Below are positions 49,801 through 62,484 of a DNA stretch of 64,000 nt, in pieces. The first letter of the stretch is position 1, and each line of letters opens with the position of its first letter. The stretch is from Dasypus novemcinctus (taxonomy: Eukaryota > Chordata > Mammalia > Cingulata > Dasypodidae). The notes under the pieces are model-generated. The model did no database searches. It saw only the letters and a program-made list of their open reading frames with translations, and was not told the origin of the DNA. Location: positions 372,001-436,000 of the forward strand of contig NC_080695.1 in NCBI RefSeq assembly GCF_030445035.2. The letters are read 5' to 3'. The translations under genes and the position numbers were made by a program.

Positions 49801-50007
49801 GGGGCCTGAGCCAGGGAGGGGTGCTGGGAGCCCCACGCCCCTCCCCACCCCGTCCACTTCCTGGGCTCGGGGCTTGAAGGGGCTCCCAGGGCCCCGGAGC
49901 AGAGCTTGGCAGAGACCTGGCACGGGAAGGAGCCTCTGCCCAGACCCCTGCCCTCGCCCCCAGCCGGGGCGCCCTGGCCTCCCCACCCACCCGCGCCTCC
50001 CCTGCAG
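46830..50007. other. GC-rich intergenic DNA with CpG-rich 48.7-49.6 kb, no gene
   Basis: Long frames on both strands (up to ~430 codons) reflect GC content. The 48.7-49.6 kb part is dense in CG dinucleotides and GC boxes and could be a CpG island. No protein domain or exon chain recognised. Confidence 0.4.
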
Positions 50008-51345
50008 CTGCTGCGGCTGCTGCCCCTGGCCCTGCCCTGCCTGGGGGGCTCGGTGCCCGCCCTCCCTGGGTGAGGCCCGACCCCTCCCCAGCCTCTCTGA
50101 CTGGCCCTGGCCCCAGGCCTCTCCTGCCTCGGGGGTTGGGCTGGGAGCGCCCCCTGGAAAGGGCCGGCTCACTGCCGAGCTCCAGGGGTCTGACGCCCCC
50201 CGGGAAGTGGCCGTGGCAGGTCAGCCTGAGGGTCTTCAAGGACGAACAGAACCGCTGGGGGCGTGTGTGCGGGGCCCCCCATCCACCCCCACTGGGTGCT
50301 GCCCGCGGCCCACTGTGCTGTGCCAGGAGTGACCCCGACCTGTGGTGGGGGTGGGAGTGCACAGAGGGGGCACTGGGAAGTGTGGGACGGGTCCTGGCCT
50401 GGGGGCCGCCCCGAGGCCGATGGACCCTAACTGCTCCTGAGGGCCCAGGGGCTGCCCCTGGCTCCGAGCCCCTGGGGGGCCCCCGATGCTGGCCCTGAGA
50501 AGCTCCTGCTCTGTCCCCAGGATGGCGTCAGAACCACAGAAATGCAGGGTCCAGGGGGGCAGCTGAGGCTCTAGGAGCACGACTGGCTGGCGAGGCTGAC
50601 TCAGGTCATCCGGCACCCCAAGTTCAACGCCAGCCTGTCAGCCGCGGGGGGCGCAGTCGTTGTCCTGCTAGAACTGAGCACCCCCATGGCGCTCTCAGAG
50701 TGCGTCCACCTGGTTACTCTCACGCTCCACACGTGGGTGCTCATCCCCGGGAAGAAGTGCTGGGTGGCCAGCTGGGGGTACCTCGGGCTCCACGGAGAGC
50801 TCAGGAGGCCTGGACGGAAGCCAGGCCTGGGGGGTGCGTAGTGGGGGTACGTACAGGCCCCTGGCTGGAGCACCCCTGGCCTCCTGCTCCGGACTGTCCT
50901 GGAAGGCATCCTGGGAAGTCCACGTCTGGTCCCAATGATGGCACTGGGTGCAGCTGCTGTGCCCCCACCTGCTATGGGCAGTCAGGCTAGGGTGGGGTAA
51001 GAGGCTTTTCCGGGGCTGAATTAGAACTCAGGCCCAGGGCCGCTGACTCTGCACACTTCGCTTCCTCGCCTCCCTTCTGGGTTTGGGGGGGCCACCTCCC
51101 TGTACTTTCCCAATAAAATACTCCTTGGGGGGCTCGGGCCCGGCTCTGCCTCCTTGCCCGTGCGTGCTCAGGCTGGGCTCAGCTGCGGAGCCCTGCAGGC
51201 TGGAGCAGCTCACCTTGGCCCCCAGGCGGGCTTGGTGGGGACAGGCTCGTGGCCCTGGTGGGTACGGCTCAGGCCCGGCCCGGCTCACCCTGCCCCTGCA
51301 GGAGGGGGAGGTCCAGCTCCTGGGGCCTGAGGCCTGCATGCCTGA
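50008..51345 (+). pseudogene. Mastin pseudogene 3 (start codon and catalytic Asp lost)
   Basis: Exon 1 (50008-50069) follows the conserved CCTGCAG acceptor but the ATG is CTG; LLRLLPLALPCLGGSVPA is otherwise intact. Exon 2 (~50167-50329) has lost IVGG and has a frameshift at CGG, though PWQVSLRVF and a His-Cys AAHC remain. Exon 3 (50521-~50794) has a stop (ctctag) and, where GGGDIALL is expected, GGAVVVLLEL, so the catalytic Asp is Val. A degenerate exon-4-like piece (LQEGEVQLLGPEAC) lies at about 51295-51338. Exon 5 was not found. Confidence 0.85.
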
Positions 51346-51994
51346 TGGAGAGTGGGCGAGGAGTCCTGTGACCGGACAGGGATCCCACCCCCCTGACATC
51401 CTCGGCCCCCCCTAACTCAAGGACCTCCAGGACTTGGGGATCCCCCACCCTGCACCCCAGCATGTGCCTCCCTCCTAAGTCCTTGACCCCTAGCAGGCCC
51501 GGCCTACTGTCCAGAGGAGCCCCATGCAGTGGCTGTGGGGCCCCACACCTGGCCACACCTAGCCCCTCCTCCCTGATGGGAGGGACACGGGCACAGGGCC
51601 GTCACCTGCCCAGAGCGCCCCTCCCTCCTAGAGATGTCCTCCCGGCCAGTTGGGGGTCCCCGAACCCGGACCCGGGCGGCCTGAGCGTCGGCAGGGAGTG
51701 GCCTGCCCACCTGGGCCCCTCGCCCAGGGACGCCTCTGCACCTGACTGTCTCTGGGTGGTGGTAGAGGGAGGGGCTGGGAGCTCTCCCCACCCGGACCCC
51801 AGCCCCGTCGTCCCGCCCTGACAAGACCCCTGTTCTCCTTCACCTACCGACGGCCTCTGCCTGAGCCAGGCTCAGCTGCTCAGGACCCGGTCACCGAGGG
51901 CCACGCCTGGCTCAGAGAACCCCCCAGGCTGCAGCGCCACACCACACGCCGGTCCCTGCTGGGACCCCCTTCCTCCGTGCACCCCCTTCCTCCA

Positions 51995-53240
51995 CATCAC
52001 ATCTCTTCTTCCCACTCCCTACCCTCAGCAGCCACCATGGCCACTTTCTCCATCTCAGTGCTACATTTACTTCCATTACTAATCACAATAGTTCCAGAAT
52101 AGAATATCGGTAAGTCTGCTCTAGTCCAAACACTTTTCCTCCATTCTGTGGACACTGGGATGGTTATGTCCATTGCACCTCTATATCAAGAGGGTGCTTA
52201 GATTCCACTTGGATGATGGATGCAATTCTCCTGCTTGCAGTTGTAGGCACTCTTGGCTCCCTGGTATGGTGGTTGACCTTCTTCACCTCCCTGTTAGCTG
52301 GTTGGGGTAAGTCCAATAAACGTGAGGGTAGGAGTTGTAAGTCTGTTGAGGCTCAGCGCCTGGCTATCACATGGACAGTCCAGAAATTCAGGTCTCCTGA
52401 GTATACACTAAACCCCAGCACCAATCACAGGTCCGATAAAAGTGATTGGAGAGGCTTGTGAAGAAAGATCACATCTGAGTCCAGCTCCATCACACTCAGG
52501 AACAAAAACTCCAAAGTAGGGCCAACTGACATGGCACTGAAGTCCATCTGCCATGACCATAGAACCTGTGGGTCTCTGTAGCCCTCAGAAGAACCAATAC
52601 CTGGGGTTGGATCTACTTTAGCTGTCTCTGGGACTCTGCTGAGGTGTGCATAAGGGCGACCCCTATGATGACCTTCTGGCTCTTTTTTTTGAGACTCATA
52701 GTCATATAAACTCATTTGTCCTTTCCATTTCCCCCTTTTATTGCAGGTTAAAAAGCATTTTTAGCTCCAGATATTACATGTAGGCTGAGATATTCTGCTG
52801 GTCTGAGCTGACCCTTTTATTCAAGGTTCTTCTCCAGCCACATCATAAGCTGGTACTTGGTAGTAATCCCTCGGTGCCAGGGAGGTTCATCCCCAGGAGT
52901 CATGTCCCATGCTGGGGGGAAGGCAATGCATTTACATGCTGAGTTTGGCTTCAAGACTGGCCACATTTGAGCAACACAGAGGCTCCCGGGAGGTAACTCT
53001 TAGGATCCCTGCAGCTCTAGGCCTAGTTCTTCTTTCAGGCACACAGGCTCACAAGCGTAGTCATTAGCATCAAGGGCTCATTGTTGACCATCCTTCCTTA
53101 TTGGTCTTAGTCATTGCACTCGGGGGATTGTTGCATTTCCATTAGGGAATGTATACACAGCTCCCCTGCCCAGGAACTCAGCACTCCCCAAGTCATCATT
53201 CCCAACCATAACCACTATGAAAATGTCCAAACATTTTTGG
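51995..53240 (-). mobile_element. Antisense L1 3'UTR internal fragment
   Basis: Reverse complement of about 17594-18836 of the large L1. It lacks the L1 3' terminus and has no poly-T at its left end, so ordinary target-primed insertion does not explain it; recombination or rearrangement is more likely. It carries short frames on both strands without meaning. Confidence 0.85.
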
Positions 53241-53683
53241 ACCCCCTTTGGCCTTTGGGGAGCACACAGTAGTTCAAGGCGGCACAGGGGAGGCGGGGCA
53301 CCTGATGGCCCTAACTGTCTGAGGTGGAGGACCTGGCCTGGGGGAGGGCGGAGTCAGGCCTCTGACTGGTCCAGGCTGAAAACTACCAAAATGTCAACTC
53401 CTCTAAGGGAGACAAGCAGTAGGAAGCGCTTAATAAGCTTCCAAGAGCCTATTTAGGGTCCCCTTGGAGGAGGGGTTGCTCTCAAAGAGGGCTGAGAGGC
53501 ATTTTTTTCTGAGATGAGTTGAGTCACCAGGGTCCCATGTGAATTTCAAAAGGGAACTGCACCTGCTGCCCTGGAGAGAAAACAGTGGGAATAGAGAGGG
53601 GCAGGGAGGGCTCCAGATCCGCAGGATCCACCCAATTCAAGAGCCACCCCACCCAGGGAGGCGACAGGACAGTTTTCCAAAGA

Positions 53684-53760
53684 AGCTTAGCTCAGTGGGG
53701 GTTTCTGCCTTGAATACAGGGGGCCCCACGTTCAATTCCCGCTCCTCTTAGAGTAGTGCT
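53684..53760 (+). repeat. tRNA-derived repeat, uninterrupted copy
   Basis: CTTAGCTCAGTGGGGG (A-box-like) and GTTCAATTCC (B-box-like), about 40 bp apart as in tRNA-derived SINEs. It is the empty-site partner of the L1 insertion at 7236-7614. Confidence 0.55.
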
Positions 53761-54450
53761 GCCCACCAGGACATCCACCATCCAGAGATACTTTAGGATG
53801 GGGAAAATATAGGCGTTATCCTTGAATTAACTTCTCCTGGGTCTCTTATTTTCCCTAAAAAGAAAATCTGACTTAGTTTACTTGCTAAAATCTGCTTCAG
53901 AACCTGCGGAGGGCAGGCTGAAGGGAAGTGAGAGATGAGCACTGCAGCCAGAGAAGCCCCTCAGGGCCTAGAGGGGAGGCTGCTCGTCCTGAGGTTTTCT
54001 TTGATGCTTGCTGTGGGTTTGTTTGTTTGTTTTTATTCCCTCTTTCTTCCCCCACTCCACCCCTTTTTTTTCTTCTCAATTCAGTGCTGCTGGCCTGTTC
54101 CTTGTTCCCTTGATTTCCCCGTTCTGTGGACACTGATTTTGTATGCCAAGGCTCCTTTCCTTCCTTCATCTTCCTACCTTCCGCTCTCTCTGGTTGTTCT
54201 TACATTCTGCCTCTCATTGTTTAGTCCACCATTTTTCTGTCTTTTATTTCTATTTTGTCTATTCTGTTTTCTTTTTTTATCAACTTTTTCCTTTTTGTCC
54301 TTTCTTTTGTCTTTCTCTCTCTCCTCATCATTCTGGCCTTTTAATTCATTATATATATTTTCTCTATTCAGTATCTCATTTCATTGTAGGTTCTCCACTT
54401 TTTAATTCCTATTACTCTACACTGCTTACATTATTAAACATTCGTTTTCA

Positions 54451-54857
54451 GGGAAGCGGACGTGGCTCAACCAAGAGTGCATCTGTCTACCATACGGAGG
54501 GTCCAGGGTTCAATCCCCAGGGCCTCCTGACCCATGTGGTGAGCTGGCCCTTGCGCAGAGCTGCTGTGTACAGGGAGTACCATGCCACACAGGGGTGCCC
54601 CGGTGGAGGGGTGCCCCATACACAAGGAGTGCGCCCCGCAAAGAGAGCTGCCCTGTATGAAAAAAGCTCAGCCTACCCCAGAGTGGGGCCATGCTTACGG
54701 AGAGCTGACACAGCAGAATGACACAACAAAAAAAGATGCAGTTTCCCAGTGCCACCGGATAATGCAAGCAGACACAGTAGAACTCACAGTGAATGGACAC
54801 AGAAAGCAGATAACGGGCAGAAAGGGAGAGAAATAAATAAAATAAATCCTTAAAAAA
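54451..54857 (+). repeat. DAS-type SINE (partner of 8331-8740)
   Basis: Head gggaagcggacgtggctcaa, B-box-like GGTTCAATCCCC, tail 'gagagaaataaataaaataa'. Flanked by an imperfect duplication (ATTCGTTTTC / ATTCATTTTC). Confidence 0.88.
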
Positions 54858-55113
54858 ATTCATTTTCCTAGGTCTTATATGATAACTCTTCTAACTTTTA
54901 CTATTATTATTACACTTATCCTCTTTCTTTTCTTACCTCTTTTGCTTTCTCTGACCCTAATCTTTGTCCTTCAAGGGAACATAGAAAACAGCAAGGAAAT
55001 AGATCAAGAAAAACAAAGAAAACTTAACACACACAGAAACAGCAGTTAAATAAAACCCTAGAGAGAGAAGCTAAACATCTCAATAAAGCCATCAAGATAA
55101 AAAGATGACCAGA

Positions 55114-55698
55114 ACCACCACACCAAGGAGCCAAGAGTGCCTACAACGGCAAGCAGGAGAATTGCATCCATCGTCCATGTGGAATGTAAGCCCCCTCTTG
55201 ATGTGGAGGGGGACTGGACATCACCATCCCGGGTCCACAGGATGGAGGAATAGAGTATGGATTAGAGTGAACTTACTGCTGTTCTGCTGGGGAACTATTG
55301 TGATTAGTAAGGGAAGAAATTGTAATATCGATGTAGAGAAAGTGGCCACGGTAGGTGCTGATGGTGGGAAAGGGAAGAAGAGATATGATGTGGGCACTTT
55401 TTCAGGATTTGGAGTTATCCTGGGTGGTACTGCAGGGACAGATGCTGGACATGTGTGTCCTGCCATTCTCCACTGGGTGGAATGGGGGAGAGTGTAAACT
55501 ACAATGTGGACCACTGTCCATGTGGTGCAACAGTGCTCCAAAATGTATTCACCCAGATTCAGTGAATGTGCCACGAGGATGGAAGAGTCGGTTGACGTGG
55601 GAGGAATGGGGTGGGGGGTGTGGGGGGTATATGGGGACCTTATATTTTTGGAATGTAACATTTAAAAGAAAATAAAGAAGAAAAAAAAAGTAAAAAGA
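55114..55698 (+). mobile_element. Nested 5'-truncated L1 3' end with 11-bp TSD
   Basis: The last ~570 bp of the L1 3'UTR plus an A-rich tail, flanked by AGATGACCAGA at 55103-55113 and 55699-55709. The paralogous site near 9002 is empty. A textbook target-primed insertion, specific to copy 2. Confidence 0.93.
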
Positions 55699-55756
55699 AG
55701 ATGACCAGACAGCAAGAAAAAATTACAAACCATCCCAAGAAACAGGAGGACATGGG

Positions 55757-56165
55757 AAGCAGACTTGGCCCAGGGGTAAGGGCATCTGCCTACCACATGA
55801 CAGGTCCGCAGTTCAAACACTGGGCTTCCTTGACCCATGTGGAGCTGGCCCATGTGCAGTGCTGATGGGTGCAAGGAATGCCATGCCACACAGGGGTGTC
55901 CCCATGTAGGGGAGCCCCATGCACAAGGGGTGCACCCCGTACAGAGAGTCGCCCAGTGTGAAAGAGAGTGTAGCTTACCCAGGAATGGCACCGCACACAT
56001 GGAGAGCAGACACAACAAGATGATGCAACAAAAAGAAACACAGATTCCTCTGCCGCTGTCAACAACAGAAGCAGACAAAGAACATCACGCAGCAAACAGA
56101 CACAGAGAACAGACAACCAAGGAGGGGGGGAGAAATAAATAAAATAAATCTTAAAAAAAAAAAAG
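55757..56165 (+). repeat. DAS-type SINE, copy-2-specific
   Basis: Head gggaagcagacttggcccag, B-box-like AGTTCAAACAC, tail 'gagaaataaataaaataaat' then A-run. Relative to the empty site in copy 1, about 120 bp (9056-9178) is missing where it sits, so no target duplication is preserved. Confidence 0.88.
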
Positions 56166-56409
56166 AAAACACTAGGGGAGCATACTGAAGAAAGTGTAAA
56201 CATACATAAAAAGATAATGGATATGATTGATGATGGTGATGAGTGGCACAATCCAAGAAATCAAAAATACACTGGAAGCACATAACAGCAGATTTGAGGA
56301 GGCAGAGGAAAGAATTAGTGATGTGGCAGACAGAATACCTGCAATCAAACATTGTAAAATTGATAGATAAAAAGACAGAAAATATCCAGCAGGGGCTTGA
56401 CTTAGCGAT

Positions 56410-56988
56410 TTGAATGACAACACAAAACATACAAGCATACGCATTATAGGGAACCCAGAGGGAGAAGAGAACGGAAAGGGGACAGAAAGGGAGTTGAAGG
56501 AAATAATGACTGAAAACTTCCCAGCCCTGTTGATGGAGATGGATGTACATGTCCAGGAAGCACAGCACACCCCAAACAGCATAAATCCCAACAGGCCTGC
56601 TCCAAGACTTATACTTGTCAAACTCTCCAATGTTCAAGACAAAGAGAAAATACTGAAGGCAGCAAGAGAAGAGAGAACCACCACATACAAGGGAAACTCA
56701 ATAAGATTAAGTGCTGATTTTTCATCTGAAACCGTGGGGCCAAGAAGACAGTGGCAAGACATAGTTAAACTACAAAAAACAAAAACAAAAAAAACAACCT
56801 TTCAGACAAGAATTCTCTATCCAGCGAAGCTGGCATTCAAACATGATGGAGAGTTCAAAATAGTCACAGAGAAACAGAAATTAAGAGAGCATACCAGTAA
56901 GAATCCTAACCTCCAAGAAATGCTAAAGGGGGTTCTGCAGGTTGAAAGGAAAAACAGGAGAGAGAGAGAGAGTTGGAGGAGAGTGTAA
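56410..56988 (+). pseudogene. L1 ORF1p C-terminal half, older L1 copy 2
   Basis: 192 open codons: RRM-like RIIGNPEGEENGKG, then LVKLSNVQDKEKILKAAREE, SADFSSETVGPRRQW, RILYPAKLAFKHDGEF. It is longer at the C-terminus than the copy at 11601-12107, which stops after FKNIHR. The upstream coiled coil is broken by a SINE and stops. Confidence 0.85.
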
Positions 56989-57092
56989 GAAAAACTGAAA
57001 AGACAAAAAGAGAAATAAAAACAACATATTACATACATAAACCCAAAGAAAATATGGCTAATGTAAGTAATTCCATGAGAGTGAAAAACACT

Positions 57093-57621
57093 TGTATTTG
57101 TCAGTCAAAGGCGTGCTGATGAAAAATTCCAGAAATTGGTTGGTTTTTATAAAGGGTGTTTATTTGGGGTAGGAGCTTACAGATACCAGGCCATAAAGCA
57201 TGAGTTACTTCCCTCACCGATGCCTATTTTCACATGGTGGAGCAAGATGCCTGGTGATGGCTGTGAGGGTTCAGGCTTCCTGGGTTCCTCCCTTCCAGGG
57301 CCTTGCTTCTCTCTGGGCTCAAGGACCCTCTCTTTCTGGGGCTTGCTTCTCTTCCCTCTGTGTGCTTACTTCCAGGGGCTCCAGCTTAAGACTTCAGCAT
57401 CAAACTCCAACATCAAAACTCTAACATTAAGAACCCCCAACTCTGTCCTTTGACACGCCTTTTATCTGAGTCCCCACATGCCAAGGAGCAGGGACTCAAA
57501 GTCCTAATGATGTGGCCCAGTCAAAGCCCTCATCATAACTCAATCATGCCAGGTAAAGACAAGGTCACAAACATAAACCAATACCTACTTTTGGAATTCA
57601 TATCCATATCAAACTGCTACA
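57093..57621 (-). mobile_element. Solo LTR, ERVL/MaLR-like, with 5-bp TSD
   Basis: 529 bp with TG...CA termini on both strands (TGTATTTG...GCTACA as written). It is flanked by ACACT at 57088-57092 and 57622-57626; the empty site is visible at 12323-12345 and in ORF2 copies generally. Minus-strand reading has GATAAAAG as TATA-like and AATAAACACCC near its 3' end. A five-base target duplication is typical of ERVL-class elements. No internal sequence. Confidence 0.82.
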
Positions 57622-58441
57622 ACACTGAATGTTAAAGGATTAAACTCACCAGTCAAGGGACACAGACTGGCAGAACAGACAAGGAAATATGACCTATCTC
57701 TATGCTGTCTACAAGAAACCCACCTTAGACCTAGATTTCCAGGAAGCTGAAAGTGAACGACTGGAAAACAATCTTATAAGCAAACAATAACCAAAAAAGG
57801 GTGGGAGTAGCTATACTAACATCAGACAAAATAGACTTTAAATATAAACTATTGTAAGAGACAATGTCAGACACTATCTATGAGTAAAAGAGGAATCTTT
57901 CAAGAAGAAACAACAATCATAAACATTTATGCACCAAACCAGTGCACCTCAAAATACATGAGACAAACACTGGAAAAACTAAGTGGAGAAATAGATGTTC
58001 CTACAGTTATAGTGGGGGAATTTAATACACCATTACCACCATGACAACATCTCAACAGAGAATCAAGAAACAAAGACTTTGAATAATATAGTAGAAGATC
58101 TGGACCTAATAGACATATACAGAACACTACACACAAGAACAGTGGGCTATACATTCTTCTCTAGAGCGCATGGATCATTCTCCAAGATAGACCACATGCT
58201 AGGCCACAGAAAATTTTTCAATGAATTCAGAAAGATTGTAATTATACAAAGTAATTTCTCTGACCACAATTGAATGATGCTGGATATCAGTAAGGGTCAG
58301 AGAACCAGATTAGGCACAAAAATATGGAAGTTATAGAGTAGAGTATGCTCTTAGACAAACCGTGTGTCAAGGAGGAAATCTCAAAAGAAATCAGTAACTA
58401 CCATGAAATGAATGAAAATGACAACGAAATATATAAAAAAC

Positions 58442-58880
58442 CTCTGGGGGAAGCAGATGTGGCTCAAACAATTGAGCTCCCGGCTACTATATAGGAGGTC
58501 CTAGGTTCATTGCCAAGGGCCTCCTGGTGAAGGCAAGCTGGCCCATGTGGTGAGCTGGCCTACCCAGAGAGTTGGTCTGCACAGAGGACTGCCCCGTGCA
58601 GGAGTGCTGCCACACACAGGAGTTCTGGGCCATGCAGAGAGCTGGTGCAGCAAGATGATGCAATAAAAAAAGACACAGAGGAGAGACATTAAAAGACAGA
58701 ACAGACAAGAGAGGTGAGGTGGCACAAGAGAATGTTCGCCTTCTCCTACTCTGGAAGGTCCCAGTTTCAGTTCATAGAGCCACCCAATGAAAGTTCAAGC
58801 TGACACAAAAGAACACAGAGCAAAAGCATACAGAGAGCAGACAATGGAGTGAGGGGGGAGAAATAAATCTTTAAAGGAAA
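58442..58880 (+). repeat. DAS-type SINE, composite (partner of 19873-20310)
   Basis: Same composite structure and same insertion point within ORF2 as the partner, including the second tRNA-like head near 58715-58790. Marks the duplication as younger than this insertion. Confidence 0.82.
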
Positions 58881-60197
58881 AAACCTATGGGATGCAGCAA
58901 AAACTGTACTGAGAGGGAAATTCATAGCCATAAATGCATATATCAAATAAGAAGAAAGAGCTAAAATTGAAGACCTAAACACACACATGGAGGGATTAGG
59001 AAAAAAACAACAAATTAACCCTTAAGGATGTAGAAAGAAGGAAACAAGAAAGATTAGAGCAGAACTAAATGAAATTGAAAATAAGAAAGCACTAGAAAAA
59101 ATAACCAAAAGCAATAGTTGACAAACTCTTAGCTAGACTAACAAAGAAAAAAAGAGAGAAGACGCCAATATACAAAATAAGAAATGAGGAAGGGGATATC
59201 ACCGCTGACCCTACAGAAATAAAGAGTATCATAACAGGATACTTTGAAATATTATATGCCAACAAGAGGGACAATTTAGAGGAAATGAACAAATTCCTAG
59301 AAACACGTAAGCAACCTACATTTACAAAAGAATAAATCGATGAACTCAACTGTCCAATCACAAGTAAAGAAGTAGAATCAGTCATTAAAAACCTCCCAGC
59401 GAATAAAAGCCAAGAACCAGATGGCTTCACAGGTGAATTCTACCAAATGAACTGGAAAGAACTAACACCAATCCTGCTTATACTCTTCCAAAAAATAGAA
59501 GTAGAAGGAACACAGCCTAACACTTTCTATAATGCCAACATTACCCTAATACCAAAGCAAACAAAGATGCCACAAGAAAGGAAAATTAAAGACCAATCCC
59601 TCTAATGAAACCAAATGCTAAAATCCTCAGCAGAATACTTGCTAACTGTATTCAACAACACATCAAACAAATTATATACCAAGGCCAAGTGGGTTTCATC
59701 CTGGGCATGCAAGGATGGTTCAACATAAGCAGATCCATCAATGTAGTAAACCACATAAACAGATCGAAAGAGAAAAATCACATGATCATCTCTATAAATG
59801 CAAAAACTTTTGAGAAAATACAGCACGCTTTCCTGGTAAAAACACTGCAAAAGATAGGAATAGAGAAACTTTCTGAACATGATGAAGGGTATATATAAAA
59901 ACCGACTGCTAACATACAGAATGGTGAAATCCTAAAAGCTTTCCCTCTAAGATCAGGAATAAGACAAAGATGTCCATTATCACCCCACCTATTTAACATA
60001 GTGTGAGAAGTACTTGCACGAGTACTGAGGCAAGAAAAAGATATAAAAGGCAGCCAAACTGGAAAGGAAGAAGTGAACATTTCACTATTTGCAGATGACA
60101 TGATCCTATGCATAGAAAGTCCTGAGAAATCTCCAGTAAAGCTTCTGGAACTTAAAAATGAGTTCAGTAAAGTTTCAGGGTATAAGATCAATGAACA

Positions 60198-60424
60198 CAT
60201 CTCATCTCTTCCTCCCGTTACAGTTATAATAATGTTTTTTCATGAATTGTAACAAATGTATCATACTAATGCAAAGTGTTAATAATAAGGTATTGTGACA
60301 GTTTGAGATTATGTTTGTGAATCCCAAAAAGAGAAGGATTATGTTTGTAAACTAATCTATTCCTCTGGTTGTGATACCCTTTGATTGCATTAAATTCAAT
60401 GATCTTTGTCAAAAAAAAAAAAAA
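60198..60424 (+). mobile_element. 227-bp retro-inserted sequence with 14-bp TSD
   Basis: Flanked by AAGATCAATGAACA at 60184-60197 and 60425-60438 and ending in a long A-run. The body (ctcttcctcccgttacag ... gattgcattaaattcaatg) is not an obvious DAS SINE or local L1 3' end; it may be a LINE 3' end of another family or a retrocopied transcript. The partner site at ~21612 is empty. Confidence 0.88.
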
Positions 60425-62484
60425 AAGATCAATGAACAAAAATCAGTAGCATTTCTGTAGATGAATAATGAGCAATCCGAGGGGGAAAGCAAGAAAGAAA
60501 TACCATTTACATTAGTAACTAAAAAAAATTCAAATAGTAGGAATAAATTTAACTAAAGATGTATCTGACTTATACACAGACAGCTACACAACGCTGTTAA
60601 CAGAAATCAAAGAAGACATAAATAAATGGAAGAACATTCCCTTTTCATGGATAGGAAGACTAAATATCATTAAGATGTCTACACTACCCAAACTAATCTA
60701 CAGACTTAATGCAATCCCAATAAAAATCAAAGCAGCATTTCTTTTTATGGAATAGGAAAAACTAACTATGAAATTATTTGAAAGGGCAAGTGGCCTTGAA
60801 TAGACAAAGATATATTGAAAAAGAAAAGTGAAATCAGAGGAATCACACTATCTGACTTTAAAGCATACTAAAAAGCTACCGTGATCAAAAGTGCATGGCA
60901 TTGGCACAAGAATAGACCTACTGACCAATAGATCGTATGTGAGAGTTCTGATATAGATCCTCATAGATACAGTCATCTGATATTCAGCAAGGTCACCAAG
61001 CCCACTCAGCTGGGAGAGAAAGACCTCTTCAACAAATGGTGCTTGGAGAACTGGTATCCATATCCAAAAGAATGAGAGAAGAACACATCTCACCCCTTAC
61101 ACAAAAATCAACTCAAGATGGATCAATGATCTAAATGTAACAGCCAGGACCAGAAAAACCTTGGAATATAATGTAGGGAAGCATCTATAGGACATTGTAA
61201 TAGGAAATGGTTTCATGAACTTCACACCCAAAGCAGGACCAGTGAAAGAAAAAATAGATAAATGGGACCTCCTCAAAATTAAAACCTTTTACACCTCAAA
61301 AGAGTTTGTCAAGAAAGTGAACAATAGCCTATCCAATGGGAGAAAATATTTGGTAACCATATATCTGATAGAGGCCTAGATTCCAGCATATAGAAAGAAA
61401 TCCTATATCTCAAAAATAAAAACAAAAACTACCCATTTAAAAACTGGTCAACTGATTTATTTGAACAGATGCTTCTCCAAAGAAGAAATACAAATGGATA
61501 AAAATACATGAAAAGATGCTCAACATCACAAGCTATTAGGGAAATGCATATCAAAAGTACAATGAGATAACATCTTATACTCATGAGACTGGCAGTTATT
61601 AAAAAATTAGAGGAGTACATGTGCTGGAGAGGATGTGGAGGCATGGGAACACTCACCCACTGCTAGTGGGAATGTAGAATGGTCCAGCCATTGTGGAGGA
61701 CAATTTGGCCGTTCCTCAGAAAACTAACTATAGAATTGCCATATAATCCAGCAATTCCACTGAATTGAAAGCAAGGACACAAACAGATAAATGCACACCA
61801 CTGTTCAGAGCAGCATTACTCACTATTGCCAAAAGCTGGAATCAATCCAAATGCCCATCAACAGATGAATGGATAAACAAAATGTGGTATATACATACAA
61901 TGGAATACTACTCAGCTCCAGGAAGGAATACAGTGTTAACACACGGGATAACATGGATGAATCTTGAGGACCCTATGCTGAGTGACGCAAGCCAGGCGTA
62001 TTACATGACCTCTCTGATATAAATTAAGCAATTCAAGGTGACATCGAGAGCTAGAGACTGGAAGACAGGGTTACAGGACATATAAAAGAAGACGTCTGTG
62101 AGCCAGTGCACATAAGGGTGAAATCTATGATCAGGTAGAAGTGAGCAGTTGTGCAGGGAAGGGCTATGACAGGGGTGTGGGGATACATTGGGTTAGGTGG
62201 TGCAAGATTTGCAGGGGTTAGGGTGGGAATTGTGGGTTGAGTTGTCCATGGAACTGGGAGGAGGCTTGGGGGAGGAAGCAGGTGAATGCTTGGGATTGAC
62301 AGGTATGTGATTGAAACTACAATGTTGAGAACAAACTTTTGGCAATATGACAAGGAAGGGCTCCTGCTTTAGGATGATGGTTGGGGGCAATTAGGTTAGG
62401 GCACACCTGGGGCAGGTTTCTAGAGAATGTCGGAGTGATCATTTTGTCATAGTGGGTTGTATCAGTGGGGGGAGACCCACATAA

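Larger units (their letters stand above)
57060..62025 (+). pseudogene. L1 ORF2p, older L1 copy 2, multiply interrupted
   Basis: The N-terminus is split by an LTR (57093-57621), then by endonuclease remnants ([15 protein letters not shown] at ~58150-58200), a SINE (58442-58880), RT pieces around 59220-60190 (FADDMIL region near 60085-60110), a retro-insert (60198-60424), and the C-terminal region to YYMTSLI before the stop at 62022. Many single-base stops besides. Confidence 0.85.
51410..62484 (+). repeat. Segmental duplication, copy 2 (partner 5.5-22.2 kb)
   Basis: Direct-orientation partner of copy 1, about 46 kb away. Copy-2-only events: an antisense L1 3'UTR piece replacing ~660 bp (51995-53240), a nested L1 (55114-55698), a SINE with adjacent deletion (55757-56165), an LTR (57093-57621) and a retro-insert (60198-60424). 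It keeps the older L1 ORF1 C-terminal part and ORF2 start that copy 1 lost. Confidence 0.85.
53960..62484 (+). mobile_element. Older L1 (copy 2), rearranged by insertions
   Basis: Pyrimidine-rich 5'UTR (54000-54450), a SINE, the ORF1 start region (~54870-56220), the ORF1 C-terminal half, ORF2 (57060-62025 with many stops and insertions) and the first ~440 bp of 3'UTR (to 62484). There the sense strand stops and antisense 3'UTR begins. Non-functional. Confidence 0.85.

Noticed and set aside
49034..50332. 432-codon plus-strand open frame upstream of pseudogene 3
   Set aside because: CpG-rich composition keeps it open; its end runs across the real mastin exon 1 in the wrong frame.
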